Below are positions 7,714 through 16,079 of a DNA stretch of 39,868 bases, piece after piece. Below the pieces are notes generated by a model. It was not told the origin of the DNA and did no database searches. It worked only from the letters and a program-made list of their open reading frames with translations. Source of the DNA: Lyngbya confervoides BDU141951 (GTDB lineage: Bacteria; Cyanobacteriota; Cyanobacteriia; Thermosynechococcales; Thermosynechococcaceae). Made by a program: the position numbers and the translations under genes. The stretch is from assembly GCF_000817775.3 (NCBI RefSeq), contig NZ_JTHE03000059.1, positions 1 through 39,868 on the forward strand. Direction: 5' to 3'. The number at the start of each line of letters is the position of its first letter. Positions within the stretch are counted from its first letter, which is position 1.

Positions 7714-7730
7714 AGAATGAGAATCATTCT
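7714..7730 (-). promoter_or_regulatory. Zur box of the cobW operon
   Basis: A-GAATGAG-A-ATCATTC-T is a 17-bp palindrome of the 7-1-7 form with a single mismatch. It ends 25 bp before the cobW ATG (7689), where a repressor would block transcription. It resembles known cyanobacterial Zur sites and the second box at 10826. Confidence 0.8.
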
Positions 7731-7739
7731 ACACTATGC

Positions 7740-8014
7740 GCTCAATGATTGCCCTCAACATCACCATTGCGTCTCAGAGGTGGTTTGCAACGGCTCTCCA
7801 GACTCTGCCTTCGCCCCCCTGCCCCCAATTCATAGCCCCGAGGGGCAGTCAAGAGAGGGGGCTGATCTTCAAAGTTCCCCAGGATATGGCCTGCGGCATT
7901 CAAGAACGGGGGATTAAAGCCCTCCGGGTGTACCAGAAAAGGGGGCGGGGGCAACGGATGGGGGGCTTTTCAAACACTCTCGCAAACACGCTCTCAGATA
8001 GCCGCCCACGAGAG
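7740..8014. other. Intergenic region between znuB and the cobW operon
   Basis: No convincing gene is seen in these 275 bp. The region carries G- and C-rich tracts (CCCCCCTGCCCCC, GGGGGCGGGGGC, GGGGGGC) and GAGAGTGTTTGAAAAG-like text on the minus strand, which looks like dispersed repeat material. A terminator for znuB may lie here, but no clear hairpin plus T run was found. Confidence 0.5.
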
Positions 8015-8842
8015 TTAGAGGCGCAGAGGGTTGACCAGGGCCAGGGTAAACATCAGGATTTGCACCAGGACGATACTGGGACCCGAGGGCAGATTCAACG
8101 CGGCAGAGAGTCCCAGACCCACCATGGCGCTGCCGGCCCCCAGGAGGCTGGAGAGGACAATATGGTGGCTAAAGCGGCGACAGATCAGCCGGGCGGCGCA
8201 GGCCGGGATCACAATAAAGGCGCTGATCAGCAGAACCCCCACCGCTTGAATCGAGACGCCCACCACCAGGGCCAGCAGACTGATAAACACCTGGCGATGG
8301 AACCGCACCGGTACACCGCGGGCGATCGCCAGCGGCTCTTGCACGGTAATCAGCATTTGGGTTTTCAAGGTGAGGCCCAGATATAGCGCACACACCACCA
8401 GCAGGGCGCCGCTCATCCATAGATCGGTCGGCTGCACTGCCAAAATATCTCCAAACAACAGGCTATGCAGTCCCCCTTTGTAGGTGCCGGTGAGACTGAG
8501 CACCACCACCGCGATCGCCAGCGAGGCCGAATAGATAATATTCAGCAGCGCATCGGTCCAGAGGGCGGTTTTTTCCAGAAGAATGGTAACCCCCAGGGCA
8601 AAGATGACCGCAAAGGGCAGGAGCACTCCGGAGGGATTCCAGCCCAGGACAAGGCCCAGGCTGATTCCCAAGAGCGCCGAATGCCCTAATGCATCGCTAA
8701 AGAATGAAAGCTGCCGGACAATCGTCAGGCTTCCCATCAGTCCCCCGGTCAGGCCTGTGAGAATCCCGCCCAGCAGCGCCCGCTGCATGAAGGGCAACTG
8801 GAGCAGATCCATCATCCGGTGCAGGTCAGCCCCCAGGGTCAT
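8015..8842 (-). CDS. znuB: Zinc ABC transporter permease ZnuB
   Basis: A 275-residue polytopic inner-membrane protein of the ABC-3 (Mn/Zn) permease family. The N-terminal segment MQRALLGGILTGLTGGLMGS and the motif FFSDALGHSALLGISLG are typical. About eight hydrophobic helices run to the end. It would form the channel of a zinc uptake system with ZnuC and ZnuA. It starts 3 bases after the znuC stop codon (TGA-GCC-ATG) and is the last gene of the znuACB operon. Confidence 0.93.
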   Translation of the reverse strand: MTLGADLHRMMDLLQLPFMQRALLGGILTGLTGGLMGSLTIVRQLSFFSDALGHSALLGISLGLVLGWNPSGVLLPFAVIFALGVTILLEKTALWTDALLNIIYSASLAIAVVVLSLTGTYKGGLHSLLFGDILAVQPTDLWMSGALLVVCALYLGLTLKTQMLITVQEPLAIARGVPVRFHRQVFISLLALVVGVSIQAVGVLLISAFIVIPACAARLICRRFSHHIVLSSLLGAGSAMVGLGLSAALNLPSGPSIVLVQILMFTLALVNPLRL

Positions 8843-8845
8843 GGC

Positions 8846-9673
8846 TCAAGGATTAGAAGATTTCTGGGCATTCGAGGCTTGGGGAATCCGTGAGTCTGGC
8901 AGCCGTGGGCGACAGGTATGGTGATAGCGGACAAAGTCATCCCCATAGATCCGACCCAGGGCCTCTGGGGTCAGGGCGATGTCTGGCGTTCCGGCACACA
9001 GCAGTTCCCGGTTCAGGCAAAGCACATGGTCACAGTGCCGCTGCACCATACTTAAATCGTGAGAAATCTGTAAAATCGTCCAGCGGTGCTGCTGCTGTAA
9101 GTGATAGAGGCAGCGATAAAAGTCCGCCTCTCCGCGAGCATCCAAACCTGCGGGGGCTTCATCTAGAATCAGTAGCTGGCGAGGACGAACCAGACAGTAG
9201 GCCAGCAGCACGCGCTTCAGTTCTCCCCCGGAAAGGGCACTAAGACCCTGACGCCGCAGATGGATCGCCTCCACCTGGGCCAGCGCCGACTCAATGGCCC
9301 GATGGCGGGGACGGGCGTCGCGCCAGGGCCAGGCCAACTCCAGCCGATCCCAACCCAGGCCCACCAGTTCCGCCACGGTCATCGGGATGCGCCGATCCAC
9401 CATAAACTGCTGGGGCAGATAGGCGATCGCCTGACGCACAGCCGGATCAAGCTGTCCCTTTGCTCCCAGGGGATGTCCCAGCAGTTCAATCTGTCCCGAT
9501 TGGCGGGGCAAGATGCCGAGAATAGCCTGAACCAGACTGCTTTTTCCCGCACCATTGGGACCCACGATGGCCGTGTGGCTCCCGGATTGAATCGAAAAGC
9601 AAACGCGATGTAAGACCGTTTGGCCTCCCCGCACCAGGGTTAAATCTGCAACGCGCAGCACAGGATCAGTCAA
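8846..9673 (-). CDS. znuC: Zinc ABC transporter ATPase ZnuC
   Basis: A 275-residue ABC ATPase with Walker A GPNGAGKSS, Q-loop region AYLPQQF, signature LSGGELKR, Walker B LLILDEAPAGLD and the H-loop in ISHD. The start appears to be TTG at 9673, with AGGAG seven bases upstream; no suitable ATG lies nearby. It sits 10 bp after znuA and 3 bp before znuB. It powers zinc import through ZnuB. Its C-terminal 40 residues (HHTCRPRLPDSRIPQ...) go beyond the ATPase core. Confidence 0.93.
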   Translation of the reverse strand: MTDPVLRVADLTLVRGGQTVLHRVCFSIQSGSHTAIVGPNGAGKSSLVQAILGILPRQSGQIELLGHPLGAKGQLDPAVRQAIAYLPQQFMVDRRIPMTVAELVGLGWDRLELAWPWRDARPRHRAIESALAQVEAIHLRRQGLSALSGGELKRVLLAYCLVRPRQLLILDEAPAGLDARGEADFYRCLYHLQQQHRWTILQISHDLSMVQRHCDHVLCLNRELLCAGTPDIALTPEALGRIYGDDFVRYHHTCRPRLPDSRIPQASNAQKSSNP

Positions 9674-9683
9674 TCCCGATCTC

Positions 9684-10808
9684 CTAAAAGTTCAAAGTGG
9701 CGAGGGGTTGGCGTTCCAGTTGGATCTGCTGAAACCGACCTTGGGAGGATCTCTGGGTTGGACGGCCAAAGGCACGGGTCAAGTTTTTCAGGTTATCTTG
9801 CATGCGCTGCAGATAATAGTCTGGGGTGAGGGCCTGGGGCGATCCGGTTTCAATCGGATCAAAGGTGCCCACGCTCACCCGTAAATCCTGGGCCAAGGCG
9901 GCAAACGGATTTCCCTCGGCCTGGGGTTCGGTGAGCAGGGTTTGTAGATTAGAGTCTCGGGCTGCGGTGATCACCCGCTGCACATCCTGGGGCGTCGCGC
10001 TCTCGTGGGGAATCCCCACCAGATATTCCACCTGTAAGCCGTAGCTGTCGGCAAAGTAATCGGCAAAATCGTGGTAGGTCACAAAGGTTTTGCCCTGGTA
10101 AGGCTTCATCTGTGCCGTAAAGGCTGCATCTAGATCCTTGAGTTTGGCAATGTAAGCGGCGGCATTGGCGGTATAGATGGACTTGCCCGCCGGGTCGGCA
10201 GCTACCAGCCCATCGCGAATGGTTTCCACCTGGGCGATCGCCCGCTTGGGATCTAGCCAGATGTGGGGATTCTCAGCGCCGTGGTCATGGTTGCCATGGG
10301 CCTGGTCCTCAGGCCCCTGATCCTCGTGGCGATGATCCGCTTGGCCGTCTGCATCGCTGGCCTGAGAGCCAGTAGAGCCCGCCTCAGCAGTTTCCAGCGT
10401 GGCAATTCCGGCGCTGGTATCAATCACTTTTAAGGTGGGATTGTCGGCATTTTTCAGTAGAGACGACAGGAAGGATTCAATCCCCAGGCCATTTTGCACC
10501 AGGACATCGGCCTGCTGTAGCTTGACCACATCTTCCGGCTTCGCTTGATAATCGTGCGGTCCCAGATTGGGGGGCAAGAGCTGCACAACCTGGGCGCGAT
10601 CGCCCACAACGGCTTTGGTAAAGCTGGTGATCGGCAAAAACGTGGTCACAACGCGCAAGGAGCGATCGCCGCCAGCGGAACGCGCGGCCTCAACCTGAGC
10701 CGGTTCAGATCCACAGCCCCAGGATCCCAGCGCAACCGTCGTGAGGAGAAGGCAAGACGGGAGATAATCCTGGGGCCTGGACTGAAACACACGCTGGAGG
10801 AAGGGCAT
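9684..10808 (-). CDS. znuA: Zinc ABC transporter substrate-binding protein ZnuA
   Basis: A cluster A-I metal-binding protein of about 374 residues. The N-terminus has a hydrophobic segment ending in LGSWGC, a probable lipoprotein site, so it is likely anchored outside the plasma membrane. Metal-ligand regions are visible: GPHDYQAKP, NPHIWLDP, TYHDFADYFADSYGL and the late TEPQAEGNP. A His/Asp-rich loop (HRHEDQGPEDQAHGNHDHG, about residues 155-175) is typical of zinc-specific members. The ATG at 10808 was preferred to an upstream TTG at 10820 because it leaves room after the Zur box. It is the first gene of znuACB. Confidence 0.93.
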   Translation of the reverse strand: MPFLQRVFQSRPQDYLPSCLLLTTVALGSWGCGSEPAQVEAARSAGGDRSLRVVTTFLPITSFTKAVVGDRAQVVQLLPPNLGPHDYQAKPEDVVKLQQADVLVQNGLGIESFLSSLLKNADNPTLKVIDTSAGIATLETAEAGSTGSQASDADGQADHRHEDQGPEDQAHGNHDHGAENPHIWLDPKRAIAQVETIRDGLVAADPAGKSIYTANAAAYIAKLKDLDAAFTAQMKPYQGKTFVTYHDFADYFADSYGLQVEYLVGIPHESATPQDVQRVITAARDSNLQTLLTEPQAEGNPFAALAQDLRVSVGTFDPIETGSPQALTPDYYLQRMQDNLKNLTRAFGRPTQRSSQGRFQQIQLERQPLATLNF

Positions 10809-10825
10809 GGCTACATACAAAAACT

Positions 10826-10842
10826 ATAATGATTATCATTAT
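10826..10842 (-). promoter_or_regulatory. Zur box of the znuACB operon
   Basis: ATAATGATTATCATTAT is a perfect 7-1-7 palindrome (centre T at 10834), ending 17 bp before the znuA ATG. ATCAT text repeated just to the right (10841-10848) may extend the site. It matches the classical form of Zur and Fur-family boxes. Confidence 0.85.
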
Positions 10843-10986
10843 CATAATAGGAGCCGATACCGCAAGCAGTTTCCGTCCGCCCTGGCCCTCCCTGGGCCAG
10901 CCCTTCACCCCGGCCCTTCCCCAGCGCTTGGCTAGCCGCTGGCCAATGCTGAGGATCCTCCCACGTCCTGATGGCGCGACCGGTGA

Positions 10987-12096
10987 TCAGCCCTGATCCG
11001 CCTTGCCCACTAAGGCCTCCCATCTGGTAGCCACGGTTCTCAAGGCGGGCGGTAAGTCACTCAGCGCTAAGTCAATGTACTCAACGCTCATGCCAGCCTG
11101 CTGGAGGTGGGTGGTGGGATAGTCCGCAAAGGCGGCGTCGGTCAGATAGCGAAGCCGATCAAGGTTGGGAAACCGATGCGTCTCCAAAAGCGTCTCAAAG
11201 GCCTTGACTTCGGCGGCAGATAGCCGCCGGAGAAGGGTGCGCTGAGGGGGCTGCTGTCCAGTGCTAAACCGCGACTGGTCTCGATACAGAGTGCCATCGC
11301 GCAGCAAGACGGTTGTTTGCACCGATCCGGCCAGATCGCCGCTGATCTGACTTTGAAAGACCACCTGCGATTCCCAAGGGGGAGGCTCTGCTTCCACGGG
11401 TTGAAATGTGGTCAGAACCCTGCGAGAGGCACCGCTCGCAGTTGCATTTTGAGCCACCTGGGATCCATCCTCCGTCAGGTGATAAATCCAGGTGGTTTGA
11501 GCATCGGTCACAATGGCCCGAAAGCCAGCCATGGCAATCATGGTGCAGGCTTGATTGGGCACATAGATTCCCAGGCAGCCGTTCCAGGTGGCAGGCTGAA
11601 GTTCTAAAATTTGCAGACTGGGCACAGGGCGATTGACCTGCTGGGAAACGGTCCTGAGAAACCGACGACTGGCTTCACGGGTCAGATTCCCTCCCCCCAT
11701 ATCTGGAGTTCCAGACAGCGGTTCAGGGCGCAATTGCTGACCCGTGCGATCGCTCCGATACCCCCAGGTTTGCTGGGCGGTGGCAAGCTGCACTTTCCAG
11801 CCGGGCACAGCACCTCCCCGACAGCGTTCAAAGGGTCGCGCCAAGCCCAGGCATTGATCCGGCCAGACTTCCGGCGTTGCTTCAAGGATCCGCACCTGTG
11901 GCAAGGGCTGATTCAGTCGCTGGGCTAGATCTTTACGGATTCGCCGGGATAGCGATGCTGAGAGGTGGGTCGAACCTTTAAACTCTGGCGTTAACCCTTG
12001 GGCCTCCGCCGCAACGATGGGGGGAGAGTTCACCGCCATCAGAGAGAGACAACCGCCCAGGACAAGAACATTCATCAACACACGCGTCGAGACCAT
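10987..12096 (-). CDS. Exported protein with an internal duplication, unknown function
   Basis: The ATG at 12096 was chosen because AAAGGAGG lies five bases upstream and because a signal peptide follows at once (MNVLVLGGCLSLMAVNSPPIVAAEA). The mature protein has two related units: VRILEATPEVWPDQCLGL...GWKVQLATAQQTWGYRSDRTG, and LQILELQPATWNGCLGIYV...FRAIVTDAQTTWIYHLTEDG. Each has an RLN/QVNRP lead-in and conserved Cys and Trp. The last third (VVFQSQISGDLAGSVQTTVLLRDGTLYR) is a separate domain. It resembles cyanobacterial exported hypothetical proteins. No enzyme motif is seen. Confidence 0.75.
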   Translation of the reverse strand: MVSTRVLMNVLVLGGCLSLMAVNSPPIVAAEAQGLTPEFKGSTHLSASLSRRIRKDLAQRLNQPLPQVRILEATPEVWPDQCLGLARPFERCRGGAVPGWKVQLATAQQTWGYRSDRTGQQLRPEPLSGTPDMGGGNLTREASRRFLRTVSQQVNRPVPSLQILELQPATWNGCLGIYVPNQACTMIAMAGFRAIVTDAQTTWIYHLTEDGSQVAQNATASGASRRVLTTFQPVEAEPPPWESQVVFQSQISGDLAGSVQTTVLLRDGTLYRDQSRFSTGQQPPQRTLLRRLSAAEVKAFETLLETHRFPNLDRLRYLTDAAFADYPTTHLQQAGMSVEYIDLALSDLPPALRTVATRWEALVGKADQG

Positions 12097-12327
12097 AAAG
12101 CCTCCTTTCACTCCAAGGTAAGGTTGATTGTCTATGTCCTTAAGATTAGGGAGAACTGCTCCCGAGGAAGCTGGCGTTACCGAAACTGTTACCACTGGAC
12201 CCAGGCCAGCGTCACAGGTTAATTTTGGGGAGCCTGACGGTGAACGGCGTGTTCAGTTCTCAGATCTTGACCCGCCTCGATTCACCCCCATCTCAATTCA
12301 CCCTCATCCACAGATGAGATGTAACCC

Positions 12328-12708
12328 ATGAAGCGAATCTTCCCTCTGTGGCTCCTGTGCCTGGGTTTCAGCTTAAGCTTTGCCGCTGCCGCCAGGGCCG
12401 ATCAATGTGCCTACGTCACGAAAGATCAAGCGATCGCCGCTTTCCAACGCCTCAGCATGGATCAAACCATCTTTGAACTGTGCGAGCTGTGCGGCGAAAC
12501 GGTCAGTCGTCCTTTCAAGATTCAATCCCTCGCCCTCAGCAATACCCCCAGCCCCGGTCTCTGGCAGATTGTCGTCAACGGCAAACCCCTGGATTTAGCC
12601 TACACCTACGTGGCTTACCAGGATAATCGCCAGCAGCGCGTGAACCTGGCCTTGCTTTCCGACTGCCCAGCCTCTGGCTTCACGCCAATTCTGTCTGAGC
12701 AGCAATAG
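12328..12708 (+). CDS. Small secreted protein, unknown function
   Basis: A 126-residue protein with a clear signal peptide (MKRIFPLWLLCLGFSLSFAAAARA, cleavage near ADQ). The mature part has five or so cysteines, including CELCGE, and ends without a membrane anchor. It could form periplasmic disulfides. It lies 41 bp upstream of a pentapeptide-repeat gene on the same strand and could share its transcript. Confidence 0.7.
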   Translation: MKRIFPLWLLCLGFSLSFAAAARADQCAYVTKDQAIAAFQRLSMDQTIFELCELCGETVSRPFKIQSLALSNTPSPGLWQIVVNGKPLDLAYTYVAYQDNRQQRVNLALLSDCPASGFTPILSEQQ

Positions 12709-12749
12709 CAGTACAATGCTGGGCAGTTCTGTTGCAGGGGAAAGTCGAT

Positions 12750-13589
12750 ATGGGTTTAGTCAAGATGCAGTGGATGGGGGGATTTGGATTGGCAGCAGCC
12801 ATGGCGATCGGATCCCAGGCTCAAACGCTGGCCAGTCCCCAGCAGCTCATCAGCAGCAAGGTTTGCGTCGATTGTGACCTGAGAGGGGCTAATTTAGCGG
12901 GCTTAAACCTGAAGGGCGCTAATCTAGAAGGGGCCAATCTGCAAGGGGCCAATTTGCAAGGGGCCATCCTGGATGATGCCAACCTCCGTAATACACAGCT
13001 GGCCGGGGCCAACCTGGACAATGCGACACTGCGGCGGGCGGATCTGCGATCGGGCCTGAAACGACAAACCAACCTGGCCGGGGCCAGCTTAAACAATACA
13101 GTCCTGAGCTACGCCAAGCTCAACGGCGTCAATTTGCATCAAACCAACCTGACGGGGGCCAACCTGGAAGGCGCCACCCTATTTGCAGCCTCGCTCCTAA
13201 AGCCCGATGGCGATCGCCTGATTTATTCCACCCGCCTGGAAAATGTCAATCTGAGCTATAGCTCCCTGCGCAACACCAACTTGAACGATGTGCGTCTCAC
13301 CAACGTCACCTTAAACCAGGCCACCCTGGTGGGGGTTAGCCTGAAAAACGCCTACCTGAAAGACACCCGGCTCAAGCAGGCCGACCTGACCCAGGCCGAC
13401 CTGCGCGGTGCAACCGTCATCAATGCCGACCTCTCTGGCGCCAGCCTGATCACCAGCGATTGGGCCGAAGCCAAGCTTCAAAATGTCAATCTCTCTGGCG
13501 CCGACCTGCGCAATGCCGATCTGCGCGGGGTCAGCTTTTGTCAGGTCACCTTACCGAGCGGTGGACAGAGCAGTCAGGGATGCCGCTAA
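12750..13589 (+). CDS. Exported pentapeptide-repeat protein
   Basis: About 279 residues. The ATG at 12750 has AGGGGAAA upstream and gives a signal peptide ending near SQAQTLA; a TTG at 12732 is the alternative. After the signal comes a short lead VCVDCDL with a CxxC motif. Some 40 pentapeptide repeats A(D/N)LxG follow up to the end, interrupted once near KPDGDRLIYSTR. Pentapeptide repeats build a right-handed quadrilateral beta-helix. The function is unknown. The same signal-CxxC-repeat design recurs at 13602 and 22260. It is convergent with the next gene. Confidence 0.88.
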   Translation: MGLVKMQWMGGFGLAAAMAIGSQAQTLASPQQLISSKVCVDCDLRGANLAGLNLKGANLEGANLQGANLQGAILDDANLRNTQLAGANLDNATLRRADLRSGLKRQTNLAGASLNNTVLSYAKLNGVNLHQTNLTGANLEGATLFAASLLKPDGDRLIYSTRLENVNLSYSSLRNTNLNDVRLTNVTLNQATLVGVSLKNAYLKDTRLKQADLTQADLRGATVINADLSGASLITSDWAEAKLQNVNLSGADLRNADLRGVSFCQVTLPSGGQSSQGCR

Positions 13590-13601
13590 TCCCCGCAGGG
13601 G

Positions 13602-14231
13602 CTAGGGCATCCTTGTGCCCTTGAGGTTTGCCCCAGTTAAATCGGCCCCAGTTAAATCGGCCCCAGTTAAATCAGCCCCGGTTAAATCGGCGTTTTCCAG
13701 GTCCGCTCCCCGCAGGTCGGCATTTTCCAAATTCGCCTCCCTCAAGTTGGCCGCGAATAAATCCGCATTGCGGGCCTGGATACCCTCCAGGTTTGCTGCG
13801 CTAAAGTTCCCCCCCCGCAGCTGGGTCTCATTCAGGGAAGCACCCTTGAAGTTGGCCAGAGGAGCGCGAACGCTGCGTAAATCCGCCCCATCTAAAATGG
13901 CTCCCCGCAGGTTAGCCTGCGACAGATCCGCCACGTTTAGGATCACAGCCCGCAGGTTTCCCTGGCTCATTCTGGCAGATCGCAGCTTGGCTCCTGTCAG
14001 GTTAGAGGCATCCAGGGTGGCGCCGTTCAGGTTCGCAAAAATCAGGTTTGCCCCCTGCAAATTCACATTGCTCAGATCCTGGCGTGCAAAATCTGCCCCG
14101 CTTAAATCACAGCGCACGCACTGCTTAGAACTCAAGAGAGCCTGGACATGGGCCGGAATTTCTGCCAGGGCAGCCCCGGATCCCAGGGACAACAGCAGAG
14201 CGCACGGGCCGAAGACCATCGGTTTCATCAT
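13602..14231 (-). CDS. Exported pentapeptide-repeat protein
   Basis: A 209-residue protein with an N-terminal signal peptide (MVFGPCALLLSLGSGAALA), the lead QCVRCDL with CxxC, then about 32 pentapeptide units. The C-terminal repeats are nearly identical at DNA level (see 13631-13690), a sign of recent repeat expansion. The start is at the tandem ATG-ATG, with GGAGAG just upstream. It is downstream of a secreted-protein gene on the same strand (11-bp gap) and convergent with the pentapeptide gene at 12750. Confidence 0.88.
   Translation of the reverse strand: MMKPMVFGPCALLLSLGSGAALAEIPAHVQALLSSKQCVRCDLSGADFARQDLSNVNLQGANLIFANLNGATLDASNLTGAKLRSARMSQGNLRAVILNVADLSQANLRGAILDGADLRSVRAPLANFKGASLNETQLRGGNFSAANLEGIQARNADLFAANLREANLENADLRGADLENADLTGADLTGADLTGADLTGANLKGTRMP
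13631..13690. repeat. Four tandem 15-bp repeats coding pentapeptide units
   Basis: CCCCAGTTAAATCGG occurs four times in a row with two substitutions in total (13631, 13646, 13661, 13676). On the minus strand each unit codes A-D-L-T-G at the end of the pentapeptide protein. Confidence 0.9.
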
Positions 14232-14242
14232 GGAGCTCTCTC

Positions 14243-14761
14243 CTAAAAGTTGCGAGGCTTATTGACATCAATACTGCGGGCAGGCCCCAGATCCAGGCGC
14301 TTCCGGCCAGGGGTGAGGGTAATCCAGTAGGCATAGCGATCGCGAGTGACGCCGTAGGAGTAGACCAGGCAGTTCTGGGTAGGACAGTAGAAGGAGTAAA
14401 CTCCCTTTTCACCGGTCTTAATGGTTTGATAGCCGGTTTTACCCGTTAAGCGCGGCAGAATTTTTTGGTCGAGCTGCGTAAACAGCGCCCAGGCTTCCAC
14501 CGGATTTTCCACACTGGAACGGGCTAGGGTCATTTCTTGCTGGGCCTGCTTTAGCTCTGCCTCAATCGACTCTTGTAGCTCAATGCAGTCATTATTCTTT
14601 GGCATGCAAGGAATGTAATGAATTACATTATCCTCAAAGTGAGCATCCCCGTCGGGAAAGGTCTCATACTGGTATCCGGCCACCTTTCCCGCGGCTTGGG
14701 CGGGTGCCAAGCTGCCCAGCAAGCTCAGTAAACAGAGGCCAAAATACAGGCTAAATTTCAC
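14243..14761 (-). CDS. Exported protein, unknown function
   Basis: The start is taken as GTG at 14761, because GGAGGTGA lies five bases upstream and a signal peptide follows directly (VKFSLYFGLCLLSLLGSLAPAQA). The mature protein has about 150 residues with four cysteines (IPCMPKNNDC, FYCPTQNC), probably two disulfides, and a central helix EAELKQAQQEMTLA. No family was recognised. It stands 11 bp upstream of the pentapeptide gene at 13602 and probably shares its transcript. Confidence 0.7.
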   Translation of the reverse strand: MKFSLYFGLCLLSLLGSLAPAQAAGKVAGYQYETFPDGDAHFEDNVIHYIPCMPKNNDCIELQESIEAELKQAQQEMTLARSSVENPVEAWALFTQLDQKILPRLTGKTGYQTIKTGEKGVYSFYCPTQNCLVYSYGVTRDRYAYWITLTPGRKRLDLGPARSIDVNKPRNF

Positions 14762-14782
14762 GGATCTCACCTCCAGGCTTAA

Positions 14783-14982
14783 CAATCTCTAGGTCCATCA
14801 ATCTCTAGGTCCATCAATCGAAGTTGATCTCCGGGGGGTCAGGCAAGCTCATTTTCAAGCTCATTGTAGAATAACAGTGGATGCGCCCATTGCGCGATCA
14901 AGAGAAGGCAGCAGCCTGGGGATCGAATCAGCGATGATGGCTAGAGACCCACCCAGGTTTATCCAGCTTTTTTTATCCAGCT
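14783..14982. repeat. Short tandem duplications in the intergenic region
   Basis: The 240-bp gap before the dehydrogenase holds no gene. CAATCTCTAGGTCCAT occurs twice in tandem (14783-14798, 14799-14814) plus a partial third copy. TTTATCCAGCT occurs at 14958 and 14972. CAAGCTCATT is also doubled near 14845. Confidence 0.85.
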
Positions 14983-15001
14983 CTTTTTTAATGTTTGCCT
15001 T

Positions 15002-16045
15002 GTGTTAGCAGCAGTTCTCTACGGCCAAGAAGATCTCCGCTTAGAGCAGGTCAACGACCCCCAGCCCCAGCCCGGAGAAGTTGTGATTGAAGTAGAGGTG
15101 GCCACCACCTGCGGCACGGACTTAAAGGTCTGGCGACGGGGTGGCCATGCAAAAATGCTGCGTCCCCCGACGCTGTTTGGTCATGAAGCCGCTGGCCGCA
15201 TTGTGGCTCTGGGATCCGAGGTCACGGGTTGGAAGATGGGCGATCGCGTAGTCGCCAACAACTCTGCTCCCTGTATGGACTGCTTCTTCTGCCAGCGGCG
15301 GGAATATTCACTCTGTCAAAATTTAATCTTCAATAACGGGACCTTCGCGCAGTATCAGAAGATTCCAGCTCAAATTGTGCGGCACAATCTGCTGCCTATC
15401 CCCGAGGGCCTGCCCCCAGCCATCGCTGCTCTCACAGAACCCTTTGCCTGTGTTCTCCATGGGGTCCTGCGGTCTGGGCTAAAAGAAAAGCAGGAGAGCG
15501 GACTCTCTCCCCACGTTGTGGTGATTGGGGATGGTGCCATTGGGCTCATGTTTGTCGCGGCGATGGCGCTTCAGCAGACCCAAGTGACCCTATTTGGTGG
15601 ATCGGAGTCACGCCTGGAGCTAGGGCGGCGATTTGGGGCGCAGCAGACCTATAGCCACCGCCACATCGACAGCATCCCGGCGCGGGTGCAAGATTTAACC
15701 CAGGGCATGGGCGCCGATATTGTGATTGAAGCCACCGGCATCCCGGCGGTTTGGGAAACCGCCATCGCCTGTGGCCGCCCAGGAGCCGTCATTAATCTGT
15801 TCGGCGGCTGTCCCAAGGACACCGCCATTTCAGTCAATACTGAGCGGCTGCACTACAGCGAGCTAACCTTGAAAGGCGTGTTTCACAACACGCCTGCCAT
15901 TGTCCGTCAGTCCCTGGCTACCCTGGCAAAGCGAGAACTGCCCTACGAACTGCTGATCAATGACCAGCGACCTCTCACAGAATTGGAGCCCGTGTTTCAG
16001 GGGATGAAAGCCAGGCAGATCCTCAAGGCCGCGATCGCGCCTTGA
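15002..16045 (+). CDS. Zinc-dependent alcohol dehydrogenase family protein
   Basis: A 347-residue medium-chain dehydrogenase/reductase. Catalytic zinc ligands are visible in TTCGTD (Cys37) and GHEAAG (His60). The structural zinc lobe is CMDCFFCQRREYSLC, with four cysteines. The Rossmann motif VVVIGDGAIGLM lies near residue 170. The layout is that of the sorbitol/threonine dehydrogenase-like group; the substrate cannot be told. The start is GTG at 15002 without a clear Shine-Dalgarno sequence. It is convergent with the carotenoid-protein gene 35 bp downstream. Confidence 0.85.
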   Translation: MLAAVLYGQEDLRLEQVNDPQPQPGEVVIEVEVATTCGTDLKVWRRGGHAKMLRPPTLFGHEAAGRIVALGSEVTGWKMGDRVVANNSAPCMDCFFCQRREYSLCQNLIFNNGTFAQYQKIPAQIVRHNLLPIPEGLPPAIAALTEPFACVLHGVLRSGLKEKQESGLSPHVVVIGDGAIGLMFVAAMALQQTQVTLFGGSESRLELGRRFGAQQTYSHRHIDSIPARVQDLTQGMGADIVIEATGIPAVWETAIACGRPGAVINLFGGCPKDTAISVNTERLHYSELTLKGVFHNTPAIVRQSLATLAKRELPYELLINDQRPLTELEPVFQGMKARQILKAAIAP

Positions 16046-16079
16046 GGATCTGCAATTCCGGATCTGTAATTAGAGAGGA

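Noticed and set aside
7736-8386. A 216-codon plus-strand frame opposite znuB
   Set aside because: It is antisense to znuB, low in hydrophobic residues, rich in Gln/Gly/Arg, and shows no family motif; it is a shadow of the GC-rich coding strand.
10860-10986. Minus-strand frames upstream of znuA reading into the gap
   Set aside because: They overlap the Zur box, have random composition and no start signals; the region is better read as promoter plus spacer.
12821-13096. Repetitive frames antisense to the pentapeptide-repeat genes (also at 13615 and 22408)
   Set aside because: The repeated text such as LAPxRLAP is the reverse reading of A(D/N)LxG codons, not an independent repeat protein.
13631-13690. 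CRISPR-like array
   Set aside because: The 15-bp units are contiguous without spacers and code ADLTG pentapeptides. No true CRISPR array was seen anywhere in the window.
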